Shown piece after piece: positions 16,800 through 25,835 of a stretch of DNA of 64,000 nt. Location of the stretch: assembly GCF_001295265.1 (NCBI RefSeq), contig NZ_LJOD01000018.1, positions 1-64,000 of the forward strand, given 5' to 3'. The notes under the pieces are model-generated. The model was not told where the DNA came from, did not search any database, and was given only the letters and a program-made list of their open reading frames with translations. The DNA comes from Chryseobacterium indologenes. Its GTDB lineage: Bacteria; Bacteroidota; Bacteroidia; Flavobacteriales; Weeksellaceae. Position numbers and translations under genes: made by a program. Numbering within the stretch: the stretch's first letter is position 1; every line of letters starts with the position of its first letter.

Positions 16800-17444
16800 A
16801 TGGAATTTTTACAGGACCATTCCGTCCAGAATGAACTGCTGCTGATACTGATCTCCGTTATCCTTGGTCTCATGATTGGAGCAGAACGGGAGTACCGGAA
16901 TAAGTCAGCAGGATTGCGGACTTTTATTCTGGTATGTTTCGGATCCTGTTTGTTTACAATACTTTCTATTCGTATCGGCGTAGAAAACCCGGACCGGCTG
17001 GCTGCCAATATTATTACTGGAATAGGTTTCTTAGGGGCAGGGGTAATCTTTAAAGGAGACAATAAGATTGACGGGATTACCACTGCAACAACCATCTGGG
17101 CAACCGCTTCCATAGGAATGGCTGTGGGATCCGGTTATGTTTACCTTTCTTTAGTGGGAACAGCTTTAGTACTGCTTATTTTAAGCGCATTAATCTATCT
17201 TCAGGAGTTTATAGATAACCGTCACAAAATCAGGGAATACAGAATAGTTGTTTCAGGTCAGGAAGATATTAAGTATTGTGAAAAAGTATTTGAAGATCAT
17301 CATTTAAAACACCTTCTGATTAAGCTTCAGTACACCAGGGATAACCTTGCCGTTACCTGGAAGCTGACAGGAGATAATAAAGACCACGACAAGATCATTC
17401 AGAGCATGATTAATGACCCTAAAATAATCGCTTACCAATTTTAA
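16800..17444 (+). CDS. MgtC/SapB family membrane protein
   Basis: 214 residues. The N-terminal MgtC domain has the typical pattern LILISVILGLMIGAEREYRNKSAGLRT…, then GFLGAGVIFK and ITTATTIWATASIGMAVGSG, with four to five transmembrane helices to about residue 140. A soluble ACT-like domain of ~70 residues follows. MgtC proteins help growth under magnesium limitation and modulate ATP synthase in some bacteria; the exact function here is unknown. It faces the NlpE-like gene and shares a bidirectional terminator with it. Confidence 0.88.
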   Translation: MEFLQDHSVQNELLLILISVILGLMIGAEREYRNKSAGLRTFILVCFGSCLFTILSIRIGVENPDRLAANIITGIGFLGAGVIFKGDNKIDGITTATTIWATASIGMAVGSGYVYLSLVGTALVLLILSALIYLQEFIDNRHKIREYRIVVSGQEDIKYCEKVFEDHHLKHLLIKLQYTRDNLAVTWKLTGDNKDHDKIIQSMINDPKIIAYQF

Positions 17445-17452
17445 AATAAGAC

Positions 17453-17484
17453 AAAAAAATAAAGGCTTGAGCCTTTATTTTTTC
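17453..17484. terminator. Bidirectional terminator between mgtC-like and nlpE-like genes
   Basis: AATAAAGGCT (17458-17467) pairs with AGCCTTTATT (17470-17479), with A-rich and T-rich flanks on the two sides. It slightly overlaps the 3' end of the nlpE-like gene. Confidence 0.85.
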
Positions 17485-17960
17485 TTGAAAACATACAGAT
17501 CCTTGTTAGGCCCGTCTATTTCTTTACCGTCCATATCCAGCTGGATAAGCATATTTTCACCTACTTTATATTTGTACTTAGCCGTTTTACCTTTTAACGT
17601 GATTATACTTCCTGTTGAATCCCATTCAAAAGAACCTTTGTCATCAAATTTTGACTTTCTGTCAATATATTCTTCAGTAATGCTGAATGTTTTGTCGTTG
17701 TTGAGAGTTAACGAAGTTCTGATACCCGGGCAGTCTGCGCATGGAACTACTGCATCATAAGTTCCCGGCCAGTCAAGAGCATTTTCTGAAGTATCTCCCG
17801 GTGCAGAAGGTGTAGCTTTAGTAATGCTGTCTGAAGGAGTCGTCTGAACAGCAGAGGAATCCGTTACGGGAGCTGTTGTTTCAGTAGTTTTTTCTTTTGT
17901 ACATGACGCCAGAAATGCAGCAGATGCAATTCCAAGGATTAACATTTTGCTTTTTAACAT
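17475..17960 (-). CDS. NlpE-like copper-resistance/envelope-stress lipoprotein
   Basis: 161 residues from the ATG at 17960 (MLKSKMLILGIASAAFLASC), which places the lipobox cysteine at 20; a start further upstream would put extra residues before the signal. A Thr/Ser/Pro-rich linker follows. The mature domain begins WPGTYDAVVPCADCPGIRTSLTL, carrying the CxxC motif typical of the NlpE N-terminal domain (a small beta-barrel), and continues to KDLYVFKKK. In enterobacteria NlpE signals copper and adhesion stress through Cpx; no Cpx system exists in Bacteroidota, so the role here is uncertain. Confidence 0.8.
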   Translation of the reverse strand: MLKSKMLILGIASAAFLASCTKEKTTETTAPVTDSSAVQTTPSDSITKATPSAPGDTSENALDWPGTYDAVVPCADCPGIRTSLTLNNDKTFSITEEYIDRKSKFDDKGSFEWDSTGSIITLKGKTAKYKYKVGENMLIQLDMDGKEIDGPNKDLYVFKKK

Positions 17961-18233
17961 GATAAGTAATTTAAATATATTAATATTAAGCTTACTCTTA
18001 GTCAACAAAAATTACGCCATAGGAAACACAGGAAAGCTTAAGATGCAAGTCTGTAAAGCCTTTTATATGGAAATAGAGGCTTTTTTAGTGTAAAATATGC
18101 CAGATTGGGCATTCACCTATTGACCATCAGTCAAAGTATCCCATTCCGCTTAAAACCACACAAAAGCGAATTTTCACAGCCTTTTAATGGCAGTATTCTT
18201 AATTTTCTTCGTAAATTGGGCAAAATTTTGATT

Positions 18234-20372
18234 ATGACAAAAAAGATACTTTTATCCGTATTTATTTTGCCGGCTGCAATGGCATTTGCACAACAATATG
18301 GAGGAATGTGGATTCCTACAGAATTGAATGAGAAGGAAATGAAGGACCTGGGAATGAAAATCTCTGCCAAAGATATTTTCAATACACAAAAGCCCAGCAT
18401 AAAAGATGCAGTAGTGCAGTTCAACGGCGGATGTACCGCAGAAATCATTTCACCTAAAGGATTGTTATTAACTAATCACCATTGCGGGTATGGTCAGATT
18501 CAGGCGCATTCAACCGTTCAGAATGATCTTTTATCCAATGGTTTCTGGGCAAAAGATACCCAGGGAGAACTTCCGAATCCAGGGGTAAAAGTAGATTTCA
18601 TTGTTGATATCAAAGAAGTGACAGATCAGATTCTGGAAGGTACAGATAACCTTGTGGAAGCTGAACTGGCTAAAAAAATTGCCAAAAATATTGAGATCTA
18701 TAAAAACTCTCAGAAAATAGAATCGTACCAGTCGATTTCTGTAAAGCCGATGTACTACGGCAACAAATATTATGCTTATACTATTGAAACCTATAAAGAT
18801 ATCCGTTTGGTAGGAGCTCCGCCTCAAAGCATCGGAAAATTCGGAAGCGATACGGACAACTGGGTTTGGCCAAGACATACCGGAGATTTCTCCATCTTCA
18901 GAATTTATGCAGGTAAGGACAATAAACCGGCAGAATATTCGGCAGACAACGTTCCTTACGTTCCTAAACATTATCTTCCGGTTTCTATAAAAGATAAAAA
19001 CGAGAATGATTTCACCTTCGTTTTCGGGTTCCCGGGAAAGACAACGGAATATCTTCCGGCTGTTGCAGTAGAGAAGATCATGAAAGATATTGATCCGGCA
19101 AGAATTGCTGTACGTGAAGTTGCTCTGAAGACACTTGATGAAAAAATGCGTACAGATAACGAAACCCGTATCAAGTATTCTTCAAAATATGCATCAGTAG
19201 CCAATTACTGGAAAAAATGGATAGGGGAAGTAGAGGGATTGAAGAAGTCTGGTGCAGTAGAGAAAAAAGTAATGTATGAAGGCTCTCTGGTTGCCAAGAA
19301 TCATGAGATTAAAACAACTCTTGACCAGCTGAATAAACTATATAATGATCAGGCTCCTTATGCACTGAACAATGCGTACTACACCGAAGTAGTGAGAAAT
19401 GCAGAGACCCTGAAGCTTGCCAGTGATTATTTTGATTATATAGCCTCCGTGGAAGCAGGAAGAATGGATGAAAAAGATCTGGCTAAATTAAAGGCAAAAC
19501 TGACTTCATTCTACAAAGATTACAGCGCAGAGCTAGATGCCAAGGTAACAGCAAAGTTACTGGCGTTGTATGTGAATAAAACAGCTCCGCAGTTCCTCCC
19601 TGCAGGATTCAGTAAATATAAAGATGAAAACCAGAACATGCCGGTGATTGAAGAAATGTCGAAAAATTCAATCATTACAGGAAGAGCACAGGTAAACGGT
19701 GCTGCTCTGAGTACAGATATTGATAAGGCATTCTCCAATCCGGACAAGCTGATCAAAACCCTGAAAAAAGATCCGGTTTTCCAGTTGTATGTTACCATGA
19801 GAGAAACGTATATGAAAACTGCTGATCCTCAATATACCTCTCTTCAGGGGAAAATTGATGTTCTTCAGAAAACATTTATGGCCCAGCAGATGCAAACGGA
19901 TAAAGAAAGAAAATTCTTCCCGGATGCGAACTCTACGCTTCGTGTAACCTACGGAAAAGTAAAAGGCTCTAACCCTAGAGATGCCGTTTCTTATGCATAT
20001 CAGACCCATTTAGCAGGAGTTATTGAAAAATATATTCCGGGAGATTACGAATTTGATGTCCCTAAAAAGCTGATTGATCTTTACAATAAGAAAGATTACG
20101 GAATTTATAAAGATAAAACAGGAGATGTACCCGTAGGATTCACTGCTACTAATCACACCACCGGAGGAAACTCAGGAAGCCCTGCACTTGATGCTTATGG
20201 TAACCTTGTTGGTTTGAACTTCGACAGACAGTGGGAAGGAACAATGAGCGACATCAACTATGACCCTCGCTTCAGCAGAAACATTATGGTAGATACCAAA
20301 TACATCCTTTTCATCATTGAAAAATTTGCCGATTCCAAATGGCTTATCGATGAAATGAAAGTGATAAAATAA
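18234..20372 (+). CDS. S46 family dipeptidyl-peptidase, probably DPP11 type
   Basis: 712 residues from the ATG at 18234 (MTKKILLSVFILPAAMAFAQQYGGMW), chosen because it gives a proper signal peptide ending in AFAQ. It is a periplasmic serine dipeptidyl-peptidase with a chymotrypsin fold: the catalytic His is in TNHHCGYGQIQ (near residue 75) and the catalytic Ser in TTGGNSGSPALDAYG (near residue 648). The residue after NFD in GLNFDRQWEG is Arg. In this family Arg at that place is associated with Asp/Glu-preferring DPP11 and Gly with DPP7, so DPP11 is favoured. These enzymes release dipeptides for uptake in amino-acid-using Bacteroidota. A near-consensus TAAATTGG element is at 18212. A terminator follows. 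Confidence 0.88.
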   Translation: MTKKILLSVFILPAAMAFAQQYGGMWIPTELNEKEMKDLGMKISAKDIFNTQKPSIKDAVVQFNGGCTAEIISPKGLLLTNHHCGYGQIQAHSTVQNDLLSNGFWAKDTQGELPNPGVKVDFIVDIKEVTDQILEGTDNLVEAELAKKIAKNIEIYKNSQKIESYQSISVKPMYYGNKYYAYTIETYKDIRLVGAPPQSIGKFGSDTDNWVWPRHTGDFSIFRIYAGKDNKPAEYSADNVPYVPKHYLPVSIKDKNENDFTFVFGFPGKTTEYLPAVAVEKIMKDIDPARIAVREVALKTLDEKMRTDNETRIKYSSKYASVANYWKKWIGEVEGLKKSGAVEKKVMYEGSLVAKNHEIKTTLDQLNKLYNDQAPYALNNAYYTEVVRNAETLKLASDYFDYIASVEAGRMDEKDLAKLKAKLTSFYKDYSAELDAKVTAKLLALYVNKTAPQFLPAGFSKYKDENQNMPVIEEMSKNSIITGRAQVNGAALSTDIDKAFSNPDKLIKTLKKDPVFQLYVTMRETYMKTADPQYTSLQGKIDVLQKTFMAQQMQTDKERKFFPDANSTLRVTYGKVKGSNPRDAVSYAYQTHLAGVIEKYIPGDYEFDVPKKLIDLYNKKDYGIYKDKTGDVPVGFTATNHTTGGNSGSPALDAYGNLVGLNFDRQWEGTMSDINYDPRFSRNIMVDTKYILFIIEKFADSKWLIDEMKVIK

Positions 20373-20392
20373 TTTTTAAAAAATATACCCTT

Positions 20393-20433
20393 AAGAATCT
20401 ATTTGAATTTAATTTTGAATAGATTCTTTTTAT
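20393..20433 (+). terminator. Terminator after S46 peptidase gene
   Basis: AAGAATCTATT pairs with AATAGATTCTT around a 14-nt loop, followed by TTTTATTTTT. Confidence 0.75.
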
Positions 20434-20442
20434 TTTTACAGG

Positions 20443-21441
20443 ATGAAAGACAAGATCATCAATCTATTGGCAGCCTTTGAATCTGGAAACCTTGGAAAAT
20501 CATTTCCGCTGGAATACTGTCTGCCTGTCTATCATTGCATTTCTGATGAAGTCCTGCCTCATGTTAAGCATATTATCAGATATAAAAATACCCGGCAGTT
20601 TGAAGAAGATCTGGATTTTCTTTCAAAGAATTTTCAGTTTGTGGATTGGTCAGAATTTAAAGACTTTGTAAAAGGAAATTTCAAACCAAAGAAAAAGATT
20701 GCGCTGCTTACGTTTGATGACGGGTTCAGGGATTTTTATGAAACGGTAGTCCCCATACTGGAAAGAAAGGGAATATATGCCTGCAATTTTATCAATCCTG
20801 CTTTTATTGATAACAAGGATCTGATGTTCAGATGTAAAGCCAGCCTGATAGTAGATACCGTTGAAAAAAAGAAAACGCTGAATCCTGAAATATATCCGCT
20901 GCTTTCACTGGAAGAGCTGGAAAGAGAAGCCGTAAAACAGCAGGTATTAAAAATACAATATAACGAAAGAGAAGTACTCAATCAACTGGCTGAAAAGCTT
21001 GAAATAGATTTTACGGAGTATTTAAAGGAACATCAGCCTTATCTGCGCACAGAACAATTGAAAATACTGACGCAAAAAGGTTTCGGGATCTCCTCTCATA
21101 GCTGGGATCATCCTTTATACCACAAGCTTGCTTTAGGTGATCAGTTGGAAACAACGAGACGTACGTTCAATTATCTTAAAGAGAACTGCTTTTTATATGA
21201 AAGCTTTGCATTTCCCTTTACTGATTTTGGCGTAAGTAAAAACTTCTTTGAGGAGCTTTTCAAAAACGAGGAGGTATTCTGCAGTTTCGGTTGTGCAGGA
21301 ATAAAGCTGGACAGTGAGGTGCGAAATTTTCAGAGAATTCCCATGGAAACAGGAAACGGAGCTGAAAAAATTCTGAAAGGTGAAACTGCTTATTTTAAAA
21401 TGAAAAAGCTGATTCATAAAAATATAATTGTAAGAAAATGA
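20443..21441 (+). CDS. Polysaccharide deacetylase family protein (NodB-like)
   Basis: 332 residues, no signal peptide. The NodB homology domain is shown by LLTFDDGFRDF (first Asp pair, about 87-95) and by ISSHSWDHPLYHKL (His motif, about 222-228). Such enzymes remove N- or O-acetyl groups from sugar polymers or lipid-linked sugars. The gene overlaps the next one by ATGA, so a deacetylase and an acyl/aminoacyl-transferase-like protein are translationally coupled, suggesting modification of an envelope glycan or lipid. A specific substrate cannot be named. Confidence 0.8.
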   Translation: MKDKIINLLAAFESGNLGKSFPLEYCLPVYHCISDEVLPHVKHIIRYKNTRQFEEDLDFLSKNFQFVDWSEFKDFVKGNFKPKKKIALLTFDDGFRDFYETVVPILERKGIYACNFINPAFIDNKDLMFRCKASLIVDTVEKKKTLNPEIYPLLSLEELEREAVKQQVLKIQYNEREVLNQLAEKLEIDFTEYLKEHQPYLRTEQLKILTQKGFGISSHSWDHPLYHKLALGDQLETTRRTFNYLKENCFLYESFAFPFTDFGVSKNFFEELFKNEEVFCSFGCAGIKLDSEVRNFQRIPMETGNGAEKILKGETAYFKMKKLIHKNIIVRK

Positions 21442-22514
21442 TAGAACTGAAAACATTTAACAGAAAGGAGCTTGAGGATTTTATTTCTTCAGGAAGTTTT
21501 CAGCAATATGATTTTCTTCCGGTTACCAGACATCGCGCAGAATCACAGATCAGAAACCCGAAAGCCTCAGATGAGCAGATCCTTCTTATTCTGGCCTTTC
21601 ATCAAGATCAGCTGGCAGGGTATGCTGGGTGTTTTCCGGACAGCTTTGTAACAGGAGAAAAAGTAATTCCCTATGCATGGCTGAGCACCTTATATGTACA
21701 CCCGGAATTCAGAAAAAAAAGAGTGGCAAAAAAATTATTGAAAAAAGCATGTGAAGAGTATGACGGGCGGATTGCCATAACAGAATTCACCGCTGAAGCC
21801 GAAGCTTTATATACGATCATGGGAGTTTTCGAGTATATTTTTCCGAAAGAAGGCAAAAAATATTACTTCAGAGCAGATGCGGCAGGTATTATCCCCGATA
21901 AAAAGCCGGAAACAAAGGCTTTGAAGCCGCTTTTTCAGGTTTTGGATGCCATCACCAATTCTATACTTTCAGTTAAAAATATAATGGTGAAAAAGCCTGA
22001 CTTCCGGTATGAAGTCCTTAACCGGATTGATGCACAAAGTACTGCTTTCATCAATAAGTTTTCAAGCCGGCGCAATGCTGAAGAAATCAATGTTTTTATA
22101 GATCATCCATGGATTCTGGAAGGAAAGAAGGATCCGCGGTATCTTTTTTCAAGCTTTGCTGAGGTTTTTAAATATTCCTGGGTAAAAATATACGACGAAA
22201 ACAACAGACTTTCTTCCTGTTTCCTGTTGCAGCTCCGCGACGGATACTTAAAAATACCTTATTTGTTTTCAGATGCTGACCTTAACCATGTTGTACGATT
22301 TCTGGGCTATTTTATTGCTGAAAATAAAATCAAAGGATTCACCAGCTATCAGTCGGCACTCAATGATAAAATAAAAGATTCAGACATATTTCCTAAAATT
22401 CATGAACGCAGTTTTAAACGCGAATATCTTTTCCATCAACAACTTTTACAGACCCTTCCCGAAGGATTTGATCCCCTCTACCAGGACGGCGATGGCGACT
22501 GTATGATGACGTAA
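21438..22514 (+). CDS. GNAT family N-acetyltransferase
   Basis: 358 residues. The first ~150 residues form a GNAT domain: YAWLSTLYVHPEFRKKRVAKKLLKKA contains the acetyl-CoA binding motif A (R/Q-x-x-G/A type, here RKKRVAKK). The C-terminal ~200 residues hold a second region (KSPDFRYEVLNR-like strands, YSWVKIYDENNRLSSCFLLQ, GYFIAENKIKGF) that may be a degenerate second GNAT fold. Its ATG overlaps the stop of the deacetylase gene. The pair may replace one acyl group by another on a cell-surface sugar, but this is inferred from coupling only. Confidence 0.7.
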   Translation: MIELKTFNRKELEDFISSGSFQQYDFLPVTRHRAESQIRNPKASDEQILLILAFHQDQLAGYAGCFPDSFVTGEKVIPYAWLSTLYVHPEFRKKRVAKKLLKKACEEYDGRIAITEFTAEAEALYTIMGVFEYIFPKEGKKYYFRADAAGIIPDKKPETKALKPLFQVLDAITNSILSVKNIMVKKPDFRYEVLNRIDAQSTAFINKFSSRRNAEEINVFIDHPWILEGKKDPRYLFSSFAEVFKYSWVKIYDENNRLSSCFLLQLRDGYLKIPYLFSDADLNHVVRFLGYFIAENKIKGFTSYQSALNDKIKDSDIFPKIHERSFKREYLFHQQLLQTLPEGFDPLYQDGDGDCMMT

Positions 22515-22546
22515 TTGAAGGACATTCCTCATCTCTCCGTCTTTAT

Positions 22547-22574
22547 AAAAAAGACCGCCCAATACTGAGCGGTC
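22547..22574 (-). terminator. Terminator of the M16 peptidase gene
   Basis: On the minus strand GACCGC…GCGGTC (22569-22574 with 22553-22558) is followed by TTTTTT. Confidence 0.8.
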
Positions 22575-22583
22575 CTACATATT

Positions 22584-25451
22584 TTAATGCCCGAAAATAT
22601 CCCTCAGGCTGACTTCCGTAAAAGTTCCCATCTGTTTTACGGCATCCATATCCAGGTTTTCCTTCTTACCGATAATGGCAGTATTAAAATGGACCGGTTT
22701 AATTTCTGTTTCGTAAAATTGTTTCACATCTTCAAACTTCAGGCTTCCGATCTGTTCATAAATATCTTTTCGGAAATCGTGGAAAATCCCCAGCTTTTTC
22801 AGTCTCAAAGTATTGAAGAATATATTATTTCGGGTGATTCTTGTTGAAGCAATCTGCTTCAGGGCTGCATTTCTTGCGTTTTCAAACTGAACAGGTACTT
22901 CAGGAAGCTCTGTCATCAGTTCAGTCATCGTATCTACGGCAATTTGTAGCTTATCAGGCTGGGTACCGATATAAGTGGTAATATAGTCGTGATGTCCCAG
23001 CTCCGAATTGGCAGCATAAGAAACATAAGCAGAATAGGCTAAGCTTTTACTTTCACGGATCTCCTGAAAAACGATGGAGGAAAGGCCTCTTCCAAAATAC
23101 TCATTAAATACATTGATCTTTCCGAAATTGGAAGTATTCACCAGATGTCCTCTTCCTATTTTACTCATTTCCATCTGAACCATATCGTAATTGATAAAGT
23201 ATACATTGCCGCCGGTCTCAGGTTCCGGATAGGATTTAGCTTCAGGAATCTGCAGGCTCACAACTTCGGTATATTGACCAATATACCCTCTGAAAGCCTC
23301 AAAATTTTTTCCGTAAAAGAAGATCTGGTAAGGGAATCTGAAAAGGTTTTTCATGCGCTCGGTAAACACTTGCGGATGGCTGTTTTCAAGCTCTTCTTTG
23401 GAAATAACATCCGTAAAACGGGAGAAACTTCCCAATTTAGTATACGTGGTAAGCGCCGTCATAATACGGTTTTTATCATTCTTGGTGGCCTGGCGGTTTT
23501 CCAGAACGGTTCCTACAAACTGGCGGTAGATCTCCTCATCAGGAAAAGCATTGTACATCCAGTGCTGAAGAAGGGCAATTCCTTTTTCAATATTTTCTTC
23601 CAGGCCATTCAGTGAGATCAGCAGCTGATCATTGGTTGTTTTGAAATCATTCGTAATACCGATTTTGAAGAACTCTTTTTTAAGGTCTTCAGGTGAAAAC
23701 TGATCCGTTCCCAGATACTGAAGCAACTGTGTTGAAATTCCCAGATCCCTATCATTATCACTCCCGAAAGGAAAAATGAAATGAACCTGTGCTATATCAT
23801 TGTATTTGTTCCTTACGAAGCTTAATTTTTTATCTTTTACGGAATTCGTAATAATTTCTTTCTGATAATCAATGAATTCTGGCTGTATATCTTCCGTTTT
23901 CTCTGCTAAAATTTCCTGAAGGAATTCAGATTGCGCATCACGGTTGATCTTAATAGGTGTTATTCCGGGGTTTTCCACTCTCAGAAGCTTGTCATTGATT
24001 CCTTTTTCCTTGTAAATGGCAACGTAATTATTCTTAAAAAAGTTATTGGCAAATTCAACAACTTCTTCTTTGGTAAAAGCGGCATATTCATCCATCTCGT
24101 TTAGTTCCTGTTCCCATGATCTGCCTCTGATGTAGGTATCATAAAGATTTGTGGCCAGGCCTTCTGCTGTTTCCAGGCTTTTCATCCTCTGCAGCCTGAA
24201 ATCGCTGATGATTGCCGGAAGCATCCAGTCCGGGAAATCCCCTTTTTTAATCAGCTCGATCTGCTCGAGAACCATTTGTATCGCTTCATCAAGCGTTTGC
24301 GATTCCTTGGGAACAGCTACTGCAGAAAAATAGCCATATTCTTTTAAACCTAATGAAAAAGCCTGTGCCCAAAGCATTTTCTGGGTTTGGTTGATGTTCA
24401 GGTCAAGAAGTCCGGCTTCCCCTCTGTTGCTCAGGATATTAGCGGTAATGTCAGCAAGCATGGCTTCCCTTGTACCATAGCTGTCCGTTCTCCATGCAAT
24501 CTGTACTCTCGGTGTTGTAGGACTTTTGACTGTTCTTTTTACTATTTCAGTGATAGGCTGTTCAACAACCGGAGTTTTTTTCGGCAGCTCTTTGTAAGGA
24601 ATAGCTCCGAAATACTGATCAATCAACTGGATGGTTTCTTCAAAATTAAGGTCTCCAACCAGAACCATGGCATAATTATTCGGAACGTAATACTCGTCAA
24701 AATACTTATGAATGGCCTTCATAGAAGGGTTCTTCAAGTGTTCAGGTTTTCCCAGGGTAGTCTGCTGCCCATTGGGATGGGTGGGAAATAAAGCATCCAT
24801 CAGCTCATAACTTACCAGTCTGCTGTCATTATCCTGCGCCCTGTTAAATTCTTCATACACCGACTCCAGCTCCGTATGGAAAAGGCGGAGAACCATTTCG
24901 GAAAACCTTTCCTTTTCAATTTTCAGCCACTTTTCAAGTTCATTGTTCGGTATATTATTTTTGTAAACTGTTTCATCAAACCAGGTATGGGCATTTGTTC
25001 CGCTGGCTCCCAGTGACGAAATAGCTTTGTCATATTCGTTGGCGATAGCGTATTGGCTGGCTTCCTGAGAAATTTCATCTATTTTCTTATAGATCTCCTT
25101 TTTCTTGTCAGGATCCTGCTCTGCTTTATGTTGTTCATACAGTTCTGAGATCTGGTCCAGAAGTTCCTTTTCCTTTTCCCAGTCCTGGGTACCAAGTCTT
25201 GAAGTTCCTTTAAACATCATATGCTCCAGATAATGGGCAAGGCCGGTATTATCAGAAGGATCATTATTGCTTCCTGTTCTTACGGGAATAAAAGTCTGTA
25301 TTCTGGGTGCATCGAAATTCTGGGCAAGAAAAACCTTCAGACCGTTCTTCAGGGTGTAAATTCTTACTTTATTTTCGTCATGCGTTATGGTAATATATTC
25401 GTAATTATTGATATCCGTATGGACTGTTTCCGTATATTTTTTGTCAATCAT
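22584..25451 (-). CDS. M16 family zinc metallopeptidase (insulinase-like, two tandem units)
   Basis: 955 residues. The zinc-binding HxxEH motif is in LAHYLEHMMFKG (residues 73-77), and the downstream glutamate is probably in TELESVYEEFNRAQDN near residue 195; a charged insertion (about 90-150) increases the usual spacing. Residues ~510-955 form the second, inactive half (LSFVRNKYNDIAQVHFIFPFGSDNDR…, FGRGLSSIVFQEIRESKSLAYSAYVSY). These clamshell peptidases degrade oligopeptides. No signal peptide is visible at the N-terminus (MIDKKYTETVHTD), so it may be cytoplasmic, unlike many Bacteroidota paralogues. A TAnnTTTG promoter precedes it and a terminator follows, so it is a single-gene unit. Confidence 0.9.
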   Translation of the reverse strand: MIDKKYTETVHTDINNYEYITITHDENKVRIYTLKNGLKVFLAQNFDAPRIQTFIPVRTGSNNDPSDNTGLAHYLEHMMFKGTSRLGTQDWEKEKELLDQISELYEQHKAEQDPDKKKEIYKKIDEISQEASQYAIANEYDKAISSLGASGTNAHTWFDETVYKNNIPNNELEKWLKIEKERFSEMVLRLFHTELESVYEEFNRAQDNDSRLVSYELMDALFPTHPNGQQTTLGKPEHLKNPSMKAIHKYFDEYYVPNNYAMVLVGDLNFEETIQLIDQYFGAIPYKELPKKTPVVEQPITEIVKRTVKSPTTPRVQIAWRTDSYGTREAMLADITANILSNRGEAGLLDLNINQTQKMLWAQAFSLGLKEYGYFSAVAVPKESQTLDEAIQMVLEQIELIKKGDFPDWMLPAIISDFRLQRMKSLETAEGLATNLYDTYIRGRSWEQELNEMDEYAAFTKEEVVEFANNFFKNNYVAIYKEKGINDKLLRVENPGITPIKINRDAQSEFLQEILAEKTEDIQPEFIDYQKEIITNSVKDKKLSFVRNKYNDIAQVHFIFPFGSDNDRDLGISTQLLQYLGTDQFSPEDLKKEFFKIGITNDFKTTNDQLLISLNGLEENIEKGIALLQHWMYNAFPDEEIYRQFVGTVLENRQATKNDKNRIMTALTTYTKLGSFSRFTDVISKEELENSHPQVFTERMKNLFRFPYQIFFYGKNFEAFRGYIGQYTEVVSLQIPEAKSYPEPETGGNVYFINYDMVQMEMSKIGRGHLVNTSNFGKINVFNEYFGRGLSSIVFQEIRESKSLAYSAYVSYAANSELGHHDYITTYIGTQPDKLQIAVDTMTELMTELPEVPVQFENARNAALKQIASTRITRNNIFFNTLRLKKLGIFHDFRKDIYEQIGSLKFEDVKQFYETEIKPVHFNTAIIGKKENLDMDAVKQMGTFTEVSLRDIFGH

Positions 25452-25489
25452 AGATCAATTCATTTCATTCCTTAAAACCGAATGTATTA

Positions 25490-25497
25490 CAAATGTA
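25490..25497 (-). promoter_or_regulatory. TAnnTTTG promoter of M16 peptidase gene
   Basis: TACATTTG on the minus strand, 38 nt before the ATG at 25451. The remaining sequence to 25801 contains no gene; it is C/T-rich intergenic DNA. Confidence 0.55.
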
Positions 25498-25801
25498 AGG
25501 AATCGGATAAAAATGGCGTTGTTTTTTCTTATTAACGTCAGTTCGGGATAAGAATTTCTGGTTTAGGCAGGTTTTGATTTTATGATTAACACTGTTGATT
25601 TCATTAGTATGCTCCTCTTTTAATTAATTTCCTGGCACCCTTTCTCCCGTCTTCCATCCTTTAATCTTAGCTTTCTTAAATCCAAACTCCTATGTTATCA
25701 TTATGCCTGTAAGGCTGATGGAGTACTGCTAAAAGGAGGGTTGGGCATTCCTCCTTTTCCTTCTTTCAGAAAATTCCTTTTTTCACTCGGGGAAAATTCA
25801 A

Positions 25802-25809
25802 TAAGTTTG
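25802..25809 (+). promoter_or_regulatory. TAnnTTTG promoter of the sigma-54 response regulator
   Basis: TAAGTTTG lies 26 nt before the ATG at 25836. Confidence 0.55.
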
Positions 25810-25835
25810 CATCAGGTTTTCCAAAAATAACGACT

